Shown: one piece after another, positions 6,902-16,330 of the stretch | Numbering within the stretch: the stretch's first letter is position 1 | Layout: each line of letters begins with the position of its first letter | DNA from: a virus | Direction: 5' to 3' (one strand) | DNA length: 33,216 nucleotides | Virus record (IMG/VR): IMGVR_UViG_3300036715_000889 | Coordinates: 1-33,216 of that record | Position numbers and translations under genes: made by a program | Notes under the pieces: model-generated | Database searches by the model: none | Told to the model about the DNA's origin: nothing | Seen by the model: the letters and a program-made list of their open reading frames with translations, nothing else

Positions 6902-9040
6902 TCATGGCTGATTGAGAAGGCCCGCCGCAGTCTGGCCCGCCGCAGGGAGCAAGAAGGGCACACTTTTCTCTATTCCATTGGCAAGAAGTCCGGCAAATTC
7001 TGGTCGCTGTGTCGCCAGCAAGTTAAGCACACGCTGCACTGCTGGCGTGTAGAGCGCTGACGCTCCGATAAGCCCGGCAGGAATCATCGGGTTGTAAAAC
7101 CCCGCGCCGAGTCCAGCGCCGCCAAGCAACAGCCGCCCCGCCGTCCCTGAATCCGGGTATTTGTTGCCAAGCACTTGCTGACCAGCATTGGCAAGGTCTT
7201 GCAGCAACGCCGTGCCGCGAGCCACCGCACGGTTGCGCACGCTGTTGTCGGCTGACTGCACACCCATGTTCAGTTGCGCAGGAGTGAAAATCCCCTCACT
7301 GTTCTTCGCTGCTTTCGCCGCCGCCTCAACGCGCACGAGATTTGCCCATCCTGCATCAGCTTTGTCGAGCATTGCAGCAACATCAGGGTTTGTGTTGCGC
7401 ATCTGCTGGTTGAGTAAGTCTTTTAGCTGTAGGAGCTTATCGCCAAGCTCCTGCTCGTACACATTGCTTGATCCACGGTATGACGAAGCCATTGATCCAA
7501 GATCGCTGTCAATGGCCTTATAAGCCTGACCGGGAAGGATGCCATCATTCGGAACGCGAGACAGCACTATGTCGCCGACTGTTTTATCGAACTTCCGCGT
7601 CATGTCCGGTACAAGACTCTTGGACGCGTCAGAAAGATTCGCAAGGCCGTCAAGAAATGCTTGATCGTTGAGCGGGACACCTTTAACTTGGCTCAACGCT
7701 TGGTTGTAGTATTGGCTGATTGCGTCTCCAGCCTGCTTTACTCCGGCCTGACCAATGTCATCGACCTGCGACCCGACCTGCGATGCCGCCCGGTTGATCG
7801 CGGCATTGTTGAATTGCTCAACAGCTCGCCTACGCGCTGCCGTGATTGCGTCACCTACGAACGGCACGCTCTGTAGCTTTTCCTCGACGCGGTTGGCCGT
7901 GCCGCCGAGCGATTGACCGATAGTAGGCTGTACTCCTTCATCTCGCAAAGCAGCAAGATTAGGGTTTCTGGAAGCTGCTGGACTGATAATCGAAGAAAGG
8001 GCAGCGCCGATTGCGGGGATCGCGCCTCCGACCACCGCGCCGCTGATAACTTGCTTGGTCTTTTCGTCTCCGAAATCTCCCGAACTAACCGGCGTCAGTG
8101 CGCCGAATCCTGCTCCAGACAGTGCTCCAACGCCGATTTTCCCGGCCAATGTTGCCGCCTGCGGAATCTTGGAAGCTGCGGCAATGTTTGCAGGGCTGAG
8201 GATGTTGCCAGCCATGCGATCCCAATCGATGCCGTCGCTACCTGCTGCTTTGCGAGCGGCTTGGTACTGCTGTTCCGCATCGCGCACCTGTTGGTCAACA
8301 CCGCCCGTCGGAAGTCTCCCCACGAGGCCAGTTTTGTCGGCAAGCCAGTTGTTGAGTTGGTTCCCGGCCTGAACGATATTTCCAGGAAGCACATTCGTTA
8401 GAAGCTGCGCCCCGGCATCAATGGGGTCGCGCATGCCTTTGAGAACGCGGTCGGCCAATGTCAACGGCGGCGAGGATTGCTGTGGCTGCGCCGCTTGCTG
8501 TGGCTGTACTTGTGCAGACTTTGCATTGACAGCGCGTCCGCTGCCGGCAGAGTTTCCGAAGATGTCGGAGTCGTCGTTTACCTGCCGTCCGCTTCCCCTC
8601 TGTGCAGCCGATCCGCTCGGAGCGCCGAAAATGTCCGAATCATCCGGCGCGGGCTTCCCTGCATACTGCTGCGGGTCAGAGTTGCCTTGGGTGATCGCGT
8701 CAACATACCGCTGCGTCTCCGGGTATGGGGGAACGCCACCAAACTTGCGCACTGCGCCGGGGCCAGCGTTGTAGGCCGCAAGCGCAAGTTCTGGCGAACC
8801 GAAGCTCTTGAGTTGCTGTGCCAGATACCGAACGCCGCCGCGAATGTTGTCTAGCGGGTCATTTGGGTTAACACCTAGGTCTTTTGCCGTCGCAGGCATA
8901 AGCTGCATTGGCCCGATCGCGCCTTTCGATGAAACCGCATACGGGTTCCCTCCCGATTCCGTCTGCATGACGCGCAGGACGAGGTTCGGGTCTACGCCGT
9001 TTCGTTGCGCTTCCTGGATGGCAAAATCGAATAGGTTCAT
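6902..9040 (-). CDS. Ejection protein with N-terminal lytic transglycosylase domain
   Basis: The first 110 residues are an SLT-type lytic transglycosylase: catalytic E28 in QTESGG, GPMQLMP (43-49) and AAYNAGPG (88-95). This cuts peptidoglycan without hydrolysis during DNA entry. The remaining 600 residues include Gln/Ser-rich linkers, two similar DDSDIFG segments near residues 133 and 155, Ala/Gly-rich hydrophobic stretches and helical regions, fitting a virion protein ejected ahead of DNA. In P22 gp16 and in T7 gp16 the last or largest ejection protein has this job; here it is last in the structural run, just before lysis. The 712-residue product looks complete. Confidence 0.92.
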   Translation of the reverse strand: MNLFDFAIQEAQRNGVDPNLVLRVMQTESGGNPYAVSSKGAIGPMQLMPATAKDLGVNPNDPLDNIRGGVRYLAQQLKSFGSPELALAAYNAGPGAVRKFGGVPPYPETQRYVDAITQGNSDPQQYAGKPAPDDSDIFGAPSGSAAQRGSGRQVNDDSDIFGNSAGSGRAVNAKSAQVQPQQAAQPQQSSPPLTLADRVLKGMRDPIDAGAQLLTNVLPGNIVQAGNQLNNWLADKTGLVGRLPTGGVDQQVRDAEQQYQAARKAAGSDGIDWDRMAGNILSPANIAAASKIPQAATLAGKIGVGALSGAGFGALTPVSSGDFGDEKTKQVISGAVVGGAIPAIGAALSSIISPAASRNPNLAALRDEGVQPTIGQSLGGTANRVEEKLQSVPFVGDAITAARRRAVEQFNNAAINRAASQVGSQVDDIGQAGVKQAGDAISQYYNQALSQVKGVPLNDQAFLDGLANLSDASKSLVPDMTRKFDKTVGDIVLSRVPNDGILPGQAYKAIDSDLGSMASSYRGSSNVYEQELGDKLLQLKDLLNQQMRNTNPDVAAMLDKADAGWANLVRVEAAAKAAKNSEGIFTPAQLNMGVQSADNSVRNRAVARGTALLQDLANAGQQVLGNKYPDSGTAGRLLLGGAGLGAGFYNPMIPAGLIGASALYTPAVQRVLNLLATQRPEFAGLLANGIEKSVPFLLPAAGQTAAGLLNQP

Positions 9041-9046
9041 GATGCG

Positions 9047-10669
9047 TCACTGAGCTGGCTGAGCGAACAACGGGTTGCGCGCCGCCCATTCTTGCAGGTT
9101 GTCGTAGAAGCTCTTGCCAGTAGCAGGGTTGACGGCATCAAGCCTTCCGTATCGCTGCGCCCATTTCCTAGCCATTGCCGCTGTATCGGCCTGACGCTGT
9201 AGTAGTTGGATCTGCATATCAATCAACTGCCGACGGCCCTGCGCAGTTTGCATCAGGTTCGGGACAGATTTGACCACAAATTCGCGGTCTGCATCCGAAA
9301 AGTTGCCCGGCATGCCTTCGCCATTTGCCGGATTGCGCATCGCTAATGCTAGCTCATTCGTAAGCGCAATGGATGCCTCTTTGTTTGGCAGCTTTGGGTC
9401 TACATTCAATCCGAGAGACTTGGCAAATTGTGCAAGCTCCATGCCCATCGGTGACAGCTTACTGCCATTGAAGTCATCGAGGAGCTTCCCAAGTTGTTGC
9501 AACTTAGCGCTTTTTGTAGCCGCAGCAAATCCAGCATCCTGAATCTTATTGTATTGATCTGCCGCAGCCTTGGCCGCCTCGTTTTGATAGGTCTGATCGC
9601 CTTGGCTTTGAGAGACGCCGAACCCTGGCGTCAATGCATATGGCGATCCACTTTGCGAGCCAAAGCCTTGCTGCTGGCTCTGCCCGGACTGTTGCACTCC
9701 GCTCGGCATCATGGCTTGGCCGCCTAGAATTGATACGGCTTGAGCACGGGGCATCATCACCGTCCTGCCGTCACCACTTGGAACTGAAACTAGGTCGAAG
9801 GTAGCATTAGCTTGAGCTTTCGCAAGCTCCTGAGCACTTGTATTCGCCGCGTTAAATTCAATAGACCCAGGAATCGGGACAATACGACCGTCATTTGTCA
9901 GTGTCGCGCCCTCTTGAACCTTGGGTGCGTATGTATATTCGCCCGTGTATGGGTTGAAATAGTGCGTGCCAGGCTCGCGTTTGACGCCCTCGATTGAATA
10001 CTTCGCCATGTCGAATAGCTCTTTAGCACCAGGCGCACCCAAAACGCTCAACGCGGCAATTTGGTTCAACGAGAACGGGAAAGCGCCGGGCTTGGGCTGC
10101 ATCCCGCTTGGTGCCGGTTGCCCAAACGGCTGGAGGCCATTGGTAGCCGCCGTTTGCGGCTGCGCAGCCGGGTTGCTGCTATCGGGTTTCGGTTGCGCCG
10201 AGAAAATATCGGTGCTTGGCGCACGCAGGCCAATGCCGCCGTCGATACTTGGAACTTGCAAACCAGGCGGCATGCCGATTCGCAATCCGGTGCCTTGCGT
10301 TTGATCGGGTTGTTGTCCGCCCACCTGTGGCGAGCCTTGCGACGATTGATTTGTGGGCAAGCCGAAACCGAGAATTCCTGCGACATAGTTTTGCAGCGCC
10401 TGCTGCCGTTGTGCCTGCAAGATGGCCTGATTTGTCTGCGCCTGTAGCAAATCGCCTTTCTGCTTTTCCAGTGCCATTTGCTGCCCGGATTGATAGCCGG
10501 CCATTCCTGTTTTCAGACCTTGGCCCATCGCCTCGGCTAGCGTGATTCTCCTAGGAGAAGGTCCTGCAGCACTAAGCAGACCAGCAGCAGCACCGAGCAC
10601 GCCAAGCGTGCGCGGGTCGTCGAATCCGGTGCCGAATCCAAAGTTTGATTGATCTAGTAGCCCGGCCAT
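9047..10669 (-). CDS. Internal virion/ejection protein (540 aa)
   Basis: The N-terminus (MAGLLDQSNF..., then LGVLGAAAGLLSAAGPSPR and GQGLKTGMAGYQSGQQ) matches the pattern seen in internal or ejection proteins of many podoviruses: a Gly/Ala hydrophobic hairpin, then a Gln-rich helix. The middle is Pro/Gln/Gly-rich and of low complexity, the C-terminal third is helical. The position between the 422-residue protein and the transglycosylase corresponds to gp20 in P22 order. No enzymatic motif is visible. The start at ATG 10669 follows a TAA (10670-10672) that ends an open in-frame stretch behind the upstream gene. Confidence 0.82.
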   Translation of the reverse strand: MAGLLDQSNFGFGTGFDDPRTLGVLGAAAGLLSAAGPSPRRITLAEAMGQGLKTGMAGYQSGQQMALEKQKGDLLQAQTNQAILQAQRQQALQNYVAGILGFGLPTNQSSQGSPQVGGQQPDQTQGTGLRIGMPPGLQVPSIDGGIGLRAPSTDIFSAQPKPDSSNPAAQPQTAATNGLQPFGQPAPSGMQPKPGAFPFSLNQIAALSVLGAPGAKELFDMAKYSIEGVKREPGTHYFNPYTGEYTYAPKVQEGATLTNDGRIVPIPGSIEFNAANTSAQELAKAQANATFDLVSVPSGDGRTVMMPRAQAVSILGGQAMMPSGVQQSGQSQQQGFGSQSGSPYALTPGFGVSQSQGDQTYQNEAAKAAADQYNKIQDAGFAAATKSAKLQQLGKLLDDFNGSKLSPMGMELAQFAKSLGLNVDPKLPNKEASIALTNELALAMRNPANGEGMPGNFSDADREFVVKSVPNLMQTAQGRRQLIDMQIQLLQRQADTAAMARKWAQRYGRLDAVNPATGKSFYDNLQEWAARNPLFAQPAQ

Positions 10670-10672
10670 TTA

Positions 10673-10735
10673 GATTCTCCCGTAGTTCACGTAATCCACG
10701 CCATCAATGGTGATGACCCCATCAGTAAACAGAGG
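10673..10735 (-). other. Open in-frame stretch after the 422-aa gene stop
   Basis: Directly after the TGA at 10736-10738 the frame continues for 21 sense codons to TAA at 10670-10672. The peptide is protein-like (it includes GVITIDGVDYVNYGRI), with no usable start codon of its own. It may be the decayed end of a longer gene, a readthrough extension or chance. Confidence 0.3.
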
Positions 10736-12004
10736 TCATACAATAAGTCCAAGCAACGCGCCAAGACCAGCACCAGTGCTTGATCCCATCAGCCCAGTCA
10801 TATTGGCAAGCTGCGCTCCTGCTAGTGCGCCACCAAACGCCCCGGAAATTGGATTGGTGTAGTTCGGCTGCGACATCGTTGCAGTTCCACCAAGTCTTGC
10901 ACCGTTTTGCACGATGGACGAGTAATTGTTCAGGTTGTTCCAGTTGTGTTGATCTTGAGCATCGAGAAGCCCTAATCGCTGCTGATAATTCTGATCCTGT
11001 AGCGCGTTCCCGACGCCAAATGCATTGAGGCCGGCTGTCCGGTTTGCTAGTTGCTGCTGCGCCAGTTGCATTGCCTGTTGGTTTTTCTGCAAAGCTAGGG
11101 TAGCGTTAAACGTCTGTGCCGCCAATTGGTTAGACGCATTACTAGTTTGTGCCGACAAATCGCGGCTAGCGTTCGACTGAGAGTTATTGATACCAAGGCC
11201 GGCCATGTTGTTTGCCGTGCCATACATATTTTGTTGCGCTTGTTGATAGGCTTGGTTATACATATTGTTCGCAACGTCGCCCATCGAATACAGAAGGCCA
11301 CGACTTGCCAAGCCTTCTGCAATTCCTTGTCGTGAGCCACCATATTGCCCCGAAGCAATAGCATTGCCACGAATACCTGGGAGTACCTGTTCATTAAATC
11401 CCTCTCCCAACCGGCGAAATGCTGATTGAACAACCGGGTCTAGGGTTGAAGTATCAGCCCTACCGGTAAGCATCTGCTGAATCGCGCCCGTAGGATTCGC
11501 TGCGCCAAGCGAAGCAAATGCCTTGGTTGGGTCTACCATCTGCGCGACAATTTTGTCTGCCCCTTGAATGTTCCCAACGCTGGAAATCCTAGGGTCAAAC
11601 TGACCATTTATCGCGGCATTTCCAACGCCATAAGCGCTACCGGCCTGATTCACCCTGCTTCCAAGGTTCTTGTTTTGCTCATCAACTAGAGCTTGCTGTT
11701 CAGGCCGCCAGCCGCCGCTTTGGTATAGGCGCTGCGCTTCTGCGAAAATTCCTGGTGAACCTATGGTTTCATAGTCGGACACCGGGTTACTGAGGACGTT
11801 TTTCGTTTCCACTGCACTTGGGATTGCCCCGCTGTCCCAAAACGTACCCACGCCTGCGCTCGGATTCCCGACTTGCTCCGTCTTATAGATCGGCGTAACG
11901 CCTTGCTTCAAGCGCGTTGTTTGCGACCCAAGCAAATAGGGCTGCACGCCAGACCAAGGCTCAGACTTTTGCGTGGTCGTTGTAGGACTGGCACCTTTAG
12001 ACAT
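10736..12004 (-). CDS. Ejection-type virion protein (422 aa)
   Basis: The N-terminus (MSKGASPTTTTQKSEPWSGVQPYL) is the start pattern of a podovirus structural family, with an Asn/Gln/Ala-rich helical body (repeated QQAQQN, NNMAG) and a Gly-rich hydrophobic C-terminus (GALAGAQLANMTGLMGSSTGAGLGALLGLIV). This suggests membrane interaction during DNA injection. It lies where P22 gp7 would be, first of the three ejection proteins. The stop is TGA at 10736-10738; the same frame stays open for 21 more codons (see findings). The start overlaps the GNAT-like gene end by 8 bases. Confidence 0.8.
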   Translation of the reverse strand: MSKGASPTTTTQKSEPWSGVQPYLLGSQTTRLKQGVTPIYKTEQVGNPSAGVGTFWDSGAIPSAVETKNVLSNPVSDYETIGSPGIFAEAQRLYQSGGWRPEQQALVDEQNKNLGSRVNQAGSAYGVGNAAINGQFDPRISSVGNIQGADKIVAQMVDPTKAFASLGAANPTGAIQQMLTGRADTSTLDPVVQSAFRRLGEGFNEQVLPGIRGNAIASGQYGGSRQGIAEGLASRGLLYSMGDVANNMYNQAYQQAQQNMYGTANNMAGLGINNSQSNASRDLSAQTSNASNQLAAQTFNATLALQKNQQAMQLAQQQLANRTAGLNAFGVGNALQDQNYQQRLGLLDAQDQHNWNNLNNYSSIVQNGARLGGTATMSQPNYTNPISGAFGGALAGAQLANMTGLMGSSTGAGLGALLGLIV

Positions 12005-12434
12005 GATTGATCTCCTTTACATATGTCACAACGACATCACGCCATCCAAGTTCGCTGAGGGTTGGCTTCCAACCCTTGCGCCCATGTGCTTCGATTGCTT
12101 TGCATCCCTGTGCCACAGCATAGCGAGTCAACGTGTCATCTAGGGCGCAAACCCAATGCGGCATATCATTGCCTGCTACGATAATAGCTGTCAAGATTTT
12201 GGCTTGTGGCCATTGCCTAATCTCGGTCACGCAAACCGCTTTTAGCTCATCGTTTTCATGCACCACCCAAAGCTGCATGTCGCGCTGCTGGATGGCGGTC
12301 AAAATATCTTCAAGCGAATAGCACTCGCCGCCATGCGCCAGAGCGTCTGCCACCCATTGCGATACTCTCGGCCACCAATCGCAGGCTTCACTTGAGAGAA
12401 TTCCGCGCACCGTTATTTGCATTTCGTGGCTCAT
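11997..12434 (-). CDS. GNAT-like acetyltransferase in structural block
   Basis: The 145-residue product has the features of a small GNAT-like fold: a central DMQLWVVHENDELKAVCVTEI (a strand pair of the substrate core), then ILTAIIVAGNDMPHW and a C-terminal GCKAIEAHGRKGWKPTLSELGWR resembling motif B (the G..A.E...R.GW pattern). The classical acetyl-CoA loop R.G.G/A is not obvious, so activity is uncertain. The start at ATG 12434 overlaps the preceding stop (ATGA); an in-frame ATG at 12449 lies further inside the upstream gene. Such proteins occur among podovirus tail genes; the substrate is unknown. Confidence 0.72.
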   Translation of the reverse strand: MSHEMQITVRGILSSEACDWWPRVSQWVADALAHGGECYSLEDILTAIQQRDMQLWVVHENDELKAVCVTEIRQWPQAKILTAIIVAGNDMPHWVCALDDTLTRYAVAQGCKAIEAHGRKGWKPTLSELGWRDVVVTYVKEINHV

Positions 12435-12703
12435 CCGAGAATATGCCATGCCCCATTGTAATAGGCATAGACGCCAGCGCCGTTGCCAGGATTCCAGTTC
12501 GTGCCGTCAGCAAACCGGATGTCTCCCTCGCGCGGTTTCGCTGGCGCAGTTGTAGTTTTGTCTAGATGTCCCGCTGCTAGTAAAGAGATTGCCGAAGCTA
12601 CCTTTCGCAGTTCTTCCTCTACATACCGACGAAACTGTTCTGCGTCATCTGGTACGTTGGCCGGAGCGTAAAAGACGCTAGACGCGCTCGGAGTCCTCAC
12701 CAC
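12431..12703 (-). CDS. Small virion-region protein (90 aa)
   Basis: It starts with GTG at 12703 after a G-rich GGGGGT stretch; its first bases overlap the end of the gp10-like gene. The first half is a charged helix (DDAEQFRRYVEEELRKVASAISLL) and the C-terminal half has the pattern KPREGDIRFADGTNWNPG...GVYAYYNGAWHILG. This latter pattern recurs in small proteins next to tail genes of podoviruses and resembles a tail-associated binding module. It is coupled to the GNAT-like gene by ATGA. I infer a minor structural or tail-accessory role. Confidence 0.75.
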   Translation of the reverse strand: MVRTPSASSVFYAPANVPDDAEQFRRYVEEELRKVASAISLLAAGHLDKTTTAPAKPREGDIRFADGTNWNPGNGAGVYAYYNGAWHILG

Positions 12704-14253
12704 ATACCCCCGTTCTCGACATCTATGTCATAGCTGTCGAGCCGCCATTGATAGGCCGTTCCAGTCTCAAAACGTAGCGCAATGTAGCGACCAGAGACAA
12801 GGCAGTCATCTGAAATCGTGGTTCCGATTACGTGATCCATAACCCTACCCCACGTAGGTTCTGCATATGGGTCATGGTTAGACCAACCGACACGTATCTT
12901 TACAGTTTCTCCGGCATTTCCGATGATGCGTGGGCGAATGCCGCGTATAAGTTTGATAGCTTCAGGGGCACCGAAGGACAACCCGCGCCGCTCGATGTAT
13001 GCCTGCGGGATCGCTCCATCAAAGCTCGCTGACGAGTCCATCATGTAGAGCTTTGTGTTGGCGCTTGCCATGATCGAACGCGCTGCGCTAGGAACAAAGT
13101 CCGGTCCGTTCCAAAGCGTCAAATCAGAATCCCACGGCGCGGAATCCTGCGCCCAATTGCCAATCAGGCCGTTATCTACCGGCCCTGGCGCTGCGTGATT
13201 CAGGTTCGGAATCTCGCGGAAGCTCACCGTCCGGTCTTTGTAGTTCCACACCATCGCCATGTTGCACGACGATGAGCCGATGGACGGGTAACAGACAAAC
13301 ACCTCGTTGAAAAATGGGTTCTTGAATACAAAGCACTTATCCGGGTTGTCAACGTCGATATTTTGGAACAGATGCCGGCGCGTTTGCTTGTCGAGGACGG
13401 ATTGTGCGCTCTGCCCATCATGGACGATCACATCGGAGCCTGTCAGCACAACATGGAAGCCGTCAACCTCCACCACACAGTTCGGATTCAGCGCCCCGCT
13501 TGTGCCAAGCACTTTCGAGAACTGGAACACATACGGGCCGCCGATATAGTCCATGCGCCAGCAGGAAGCCTGCTTGTAGATCATAAACGAATTGCGTAGC
13601 TGCAATCCGTCTACGATTGGATCGTAACCCTCTGCTAGATCGGCCTCGCCAGCATCCTTTGTGGCATCAGTCTGATCCCACGTTACGGGCAACGACCCGG
13701 GGTCTGCGGGGTGCGACCACTTTACCATGAATGGGTAATTCTGGCCCGACTTAGTGACGTTCAGCGCCACCAAGAAATTCTTGAAAGATCGCAGCGACTT
13801 GCAATAGGTGTTGGCAGGCCAATTTGGAAGCTCGGCAAACTTGTTCGCCGTATTAAGGCTCCAATACATTGGGCCGGTGCTGGTGTCTCCGCTGTTCAGG
13901 ATCGGGATACCAGACAGTAGGGTGCCAGTCCACTTGTTAGGGACGCCGATCCGCGCGGACGATGGCGTTATATCAGTATGAACCGCCACTCCACCCGTAA
14001 TGGTCACACAAAACACCTTAGATGCGGTAGCATAGACCCAGTATCTATTGCCTCCAACGTTGCACGGCATTACATACTGCGGAGCTACAGACGGTGAGTT
14101 ATAGACCTCTCCATGCCCGTAGAACTGATAAGCGTATCCATCTAAGAACCGGATGTTTTTCGCATCCGTCCAGGCATTGTTTGGCAGTTCGTGCTGGCTT
14201 AGGTCTTTGATGACCCCGACAGCGCCAACGTCAGGCACGCGCACCAATGGCAT
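12697..14253 (-). CDS. Packaged-DNA stabilisation/tail tube protein (P22 gp10-like)
   Basis: The 518-residue product is beta-rich and full of Trp, Tyr and Asn, beginning MPLVRVPDVGAVGVIKDLSQHELPNNAWTDAKNIRFLDG. That N-terminal pattern (PD.G...DL...ELP.NAWTDA.N.RF.DG) is the recognisable start of podovirus proteins annotated as tail tube or stabilisation proteins, the functional equivalent of P22 gp10 or T7 gp12. It closes the head and forms the nozzle below the adaptor. Start ATG 14253 overlaps the previous stop (TAATG). The order adaptor, fibre-like genes, then gp10-like differs from P22, where gp4 and gp10 are adjacent. Confidence 0.8.
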   Translation of the reverse strand: MPLVRVPDVGAVGVIKDLSQHELPNNAWTDAKNIRFLDGYAYQFYGHGEVYNSPSVAPQYVMPCNVGGNRYWVYATASKVFCVTITGGVAVHTDITPSSARIGVPNKWTGTLLSGIPILNSGDTSTGPMYWSLNTANKFAELPNWPANTYCKSLRSFKNFLVALNVTKSGQNYPFMVKWSHPADPGSLPVTWDQTDATKDAGEADLAEGYDPIVDGLQLRNSFMIYKQASCWRMDYIGGPYVFQFSKVLGTSGALNPNCVVEVDGFHVVLTGSDVIVHDGQSAQSVLDKQTRRHLFQNIDVDNPDKCFVFKNPFFNEVFVCYPSIGSSSCNMAMVWNYKDRTVSFREIPNLNHAAPGPVDNGLIGNWAQDSAPWDSDLTLWNGPDFVPSAARSIMASANTKLYMMDSSASFDGAIPQAYIERRGLSFGAPEAIKLIRGIRPRIIGNAGETVKIRVGWSNHDPYAEPTWGRVMDHVIGTTISDDCLVSGRYIALRFETGTAYQWRLDSYDIDVENGGMW

Positions 14254-14693
14254 TACTGAAGCGTCCCGTCAAGAATCTGTGCCTTGCGATCTTCAGTGAG
14301 GATGCCTTTCGCCACCAAATATCCAAGCGCATCCTGCGTCGATTTCAGGTTTAAGTCCACGTAAGTCAATCGCTGATCTTCAACGATTTCCATGAAATCT
14401 TCGATCACCGGGTCATTCGCTCTCGCTGATTTGATCGCTACTCGCTCTTGTGGGGCGAACAACAGCTTGAACTCGACCGGTGAGACACGCGGGCGCTGGA
14501 CAGGTTCCTCGATGTGCTCCTGCGCTGGTGCTGGCCGTTTTACCAATGCTCCATCAACCCACCCGTCACCATTTGCGGCGTTGTCTGGAACATCGGCGCT
14601 GTAAAGCTCGGAAACCTCAGGCCGGTACAGTTCGTTTGGGTCTCCGGGACAAATGTCACGAATGACGCCGTTTTCGATCCATGCTTTTTTCAT
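14253..14693 (-). CDS. Fibre-accessory or assembly protein candidate (146 aa)
   Basis: I placed the start at ATG 14693, just after the Gly-rich gene stop; the frame stays open upstream only because it reads the low-complexity Gly repeats as Arg-rich nonsense. The N-terminal half (MKKAWIENGVIRDICPGDPNELY, then GDGWVDGALVKR) resembles small tail-fibre assembly chaperones, and the C-terminal half (KLLFAPQERVAIK..., EDQRLTYVDLNLKSTQDALGYLVAKGIL) is a helical domain seen next to phage fibre genes. Location directly after the Gly-rich adhesin candidate supports a role in its folding or attachment. Not proven. Confidence 0.75.
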   Translation of the reverse strand: MKKAWIENGVIRDICPGDPNELYRPEVSELYSADVPDNAANGDGWVDGALVKRPAPAQEHIEEPVQRPRVSPVEFKLLFAPQERVAIKSARANDPVIEDFMEIVEDQRLTYVDLNLKSTQDALGYLVAKGILTEDRKAQILDGTLQ

Positions 14694-14695
14694 GC

Positions 14696-15955
14696 TCAAT
14701 AGCCCTCCGTCCACGCTAGAAGCACCATTCCATTTCCGCCTGCGCCGCTGCTGTTTCCGCCTCCGACTCCACCGCCTCCGCCTCCAATTCCGCCACTTCC
14801 TCCGACTCCGCAACTGCCTCCTCCGCCTCCTCCAATGCCGCCACTCCCACCGTTGCCGGTGGAGCTTCCGCAACCACCACCGCCGCCACCAACGCCGCCG
14901 ATGCAGCCGATGCCAGCTCCACTTCCTCCACCACCGCCGCCACCAATACCGCCTATGCCGCCTGGGTAATTTGCCCCACCGCCGCCGCCAGAACCATTAA
15001 AGATACCAGGCGTAATGAAAGCCAACAGGTAATTGAAGTCTGCGGATGTAACGCTCGTGCTTGCCCCGTTTCCGCCAACGCCGGAGCCATTCCCGGCTCC
15101 GCCAGCATTGAGTATTCCTGGGCCACCGTTTGTCCCTTGGGTTGACGTTGAAGTTACGTTTGCAGTTACGCCAGTGCCGGCACTGCCCCCACCGCCCGTG
15201 CCGACGGTGCCACTCCCACCACTGCTCCCGCCATCCCGGTCGCCTCCCTTGTATATCCCGCCGCCTCCGGTTCCGAAATTGGACAGTGCGCCCGTCGCTG
15301 TGCTTGGGATAGACCCGCCCTTTCCGCCAAAACCTCCGCCGCCCGTGCCGAACGTGCTATGCGCAGCGTTCCCATCCATCGTGCCGCCCTGTCCGCCGGC
15401 CCCAAAGATCGAGCCAGCACCGCCACCGCCGAATCCGCTGCTATTCGACGTGTTTGCTACGGTTTTGCCTCCACCTGCCCCGCCTGATGCCGTAAAAGCG
15501 CCACGCAGACTTGGCGCAGCAGTACCGGAACCACCGGAGCCGCCAGCTACTGTTGCAGATGTTCCGCTTGCCTGAGTCAGGCCTGCGCCCCCGCCCGTCG
15601 CGGTTAGTAAAGTCCCCACGGAGGACGTGCCTCCTGCAACACCGTTCGACGCGCCCGTCACCGATGCGCCGCCGGCTCCTACAGTGATCGTTGGGAGCGT
15701 CTGCCCCGGCACCACGTCAATGATGCCCATTGCAAAGCCGCCGCCGCCGCCGCCCGTGCCCGTGCCGCCATTGTTACTGCCGCCAGACCCACCAGCACCA
15801 ACGACGACCGCTAGAACCTGAAAAACGTTCTGCGGCACTACGAAATCGTTGTATGTGCCAGGAACAAGATACGCCTTGACGTTCTTCCAATACGGCGGAG
15901 CCACGCGCGTGGGCGCATTCGGCGGGAGCGGATACCCGTAGTTTCCTTTGTTCAT
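14696..15955 (-). CDS. Glycine-rich virion protein, receptor-binding candidate
   Basis: The 419-residue product has a short non-repetitive N-terminus (residues 1-50, with KAYLVPGTYNDFVVPQNVFQ), then about 350 residues dominated by Gly, Ser, Thr and Ala in short runs (GGGG blocks), interrupted near residue 310 by ADFNYLLAFITPG. It ends with GMVLLAWTEGY. This layout is that of Gly-rich domains that can form polyglycine-II sheets, as in the receptor-binding gp38 adhesin of T-even-like phages (S16). Three Cys residues lie in the C-terminal repeats. The start at 15955 overlaps the upstream stop (TAATG). Receptor binding is inferred from composition and context. Confidence 0.75.
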   Translation of the reverse strand: MNKGNYGYPLPPNAPTRVAPPYWKNVKAYLVPGTYNDFVVPQNVFQVLAVVVGAGGSGGSNNGGTGTGGGGGGFAMGIIDVVPGQTLPTITVGAGGASVTGASNGVAGGTSSVGTLLTATGGGAGLTQASGTSATVAGGSGGSGTAAPSLRGAFTASGGAGGGKTVANTSNSSGFGGGGAGSIFGAGGQGGTMDGNAAHSTFGTGGGGFGGKGGSIPSTATGALSNFGTGGGGIYKGGDRDGGSSGGSGTVGTGGGGSAGTGVTANVTSTSTQGTNGGPGILNAGGAGNGSGVGGNGASTSVTSADFNYLLAFITPGIFNGSGGGGGANYPGGIGGIGGGGGGGSGAGIGCIGGVGGGGGGCGSSTGNGGSGGIGGGGGGSCGVGGSGGIGGGGGGVGGGNSSGAGGNGMVLLAWTEGY

Positions 15956-16329
15956 TAGAAGTCACCCCCATTGATGACGGTAACGCGGAATGTCTCTGCG
16001 TTATTTGTCGCTACGCTTAGCGTCGCACCAGAACCTAGCACAAGTCCGTTCTCAAAAACAACGTCGGCAGACCATGCAGGTACTGCCGACGATGGAGTAA
16101 TCGGAAGCACTGGAATCTCTCGGATCAAAGAAGAATTAACAAAGAACCTAATCATGCCCGCCGTTGTCGTACCCGTTGCAGTGATATTCAACCGGTCAAC
16201 GCGCGAGCCACTTGTCCCAGCTGTCATTAGCGTAACAAGCGTGCCCGTGCCGTCACGGTTTGCATTTGCAGTCGAGATAGTAACGGACGGCGATTTCGGC
16301 GTGCCGACGTATTGCGGATTAGATGCCAT
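15955..16329 (-). CDS. Beta-rich structural protein (124 aa)
   Basis: The product (MASNPQYVGTPKSPSVTIS..., then many short strands of Thr, Val and Ile, ending FRVTVINGGDF) looks like a single beta-sandwich domain with no Cys, no membrane segment and no enzyme motif. Proteins of this look accompany fibre genes in podovirus tail regions. The stop overlaps the Gly-rich gene start (TAATG). It may decorate the virion or act as a base for the adhesin; the sequence does not decide. Confidence 0.75.
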   Translation of the reverse strand: MASNPQYVGTPKSPSVTISTANANRDGTGTLVTLMTAGTSGSRVDRLNITATGTTTAGMIRFFVNSSLIREIPVLPITPSSAVPAWSADVVFENGLVLGSGATLSVATNNAETFRVTVINGGDF

Positions 16330-16330
16330 A

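Noticed and set aside
6845-7060. Plus-strand frame of 71 codons with a hydrophobic start
   Set aside because: It has no ribosome binding site, overlaps the end of the transglycosylase gene antisense and sits on a promoter candidate; the hydrophobic start is not enough.
14694-14873. Arg-rich 60-residue extension of the 146-aa protein
   Set aside because: It is the Gly repeat DNA read in another frame, overlapping the Gly-rich gene; the ATG at 14693 fits context.
15033-15575. Long Pro-rich plus-strand frame opposite the Gly-rich gene
   Set aside because: It is the complement of Gly codons (GGN gives NCC Pro); low complexity keeps several frames open. No start signal.
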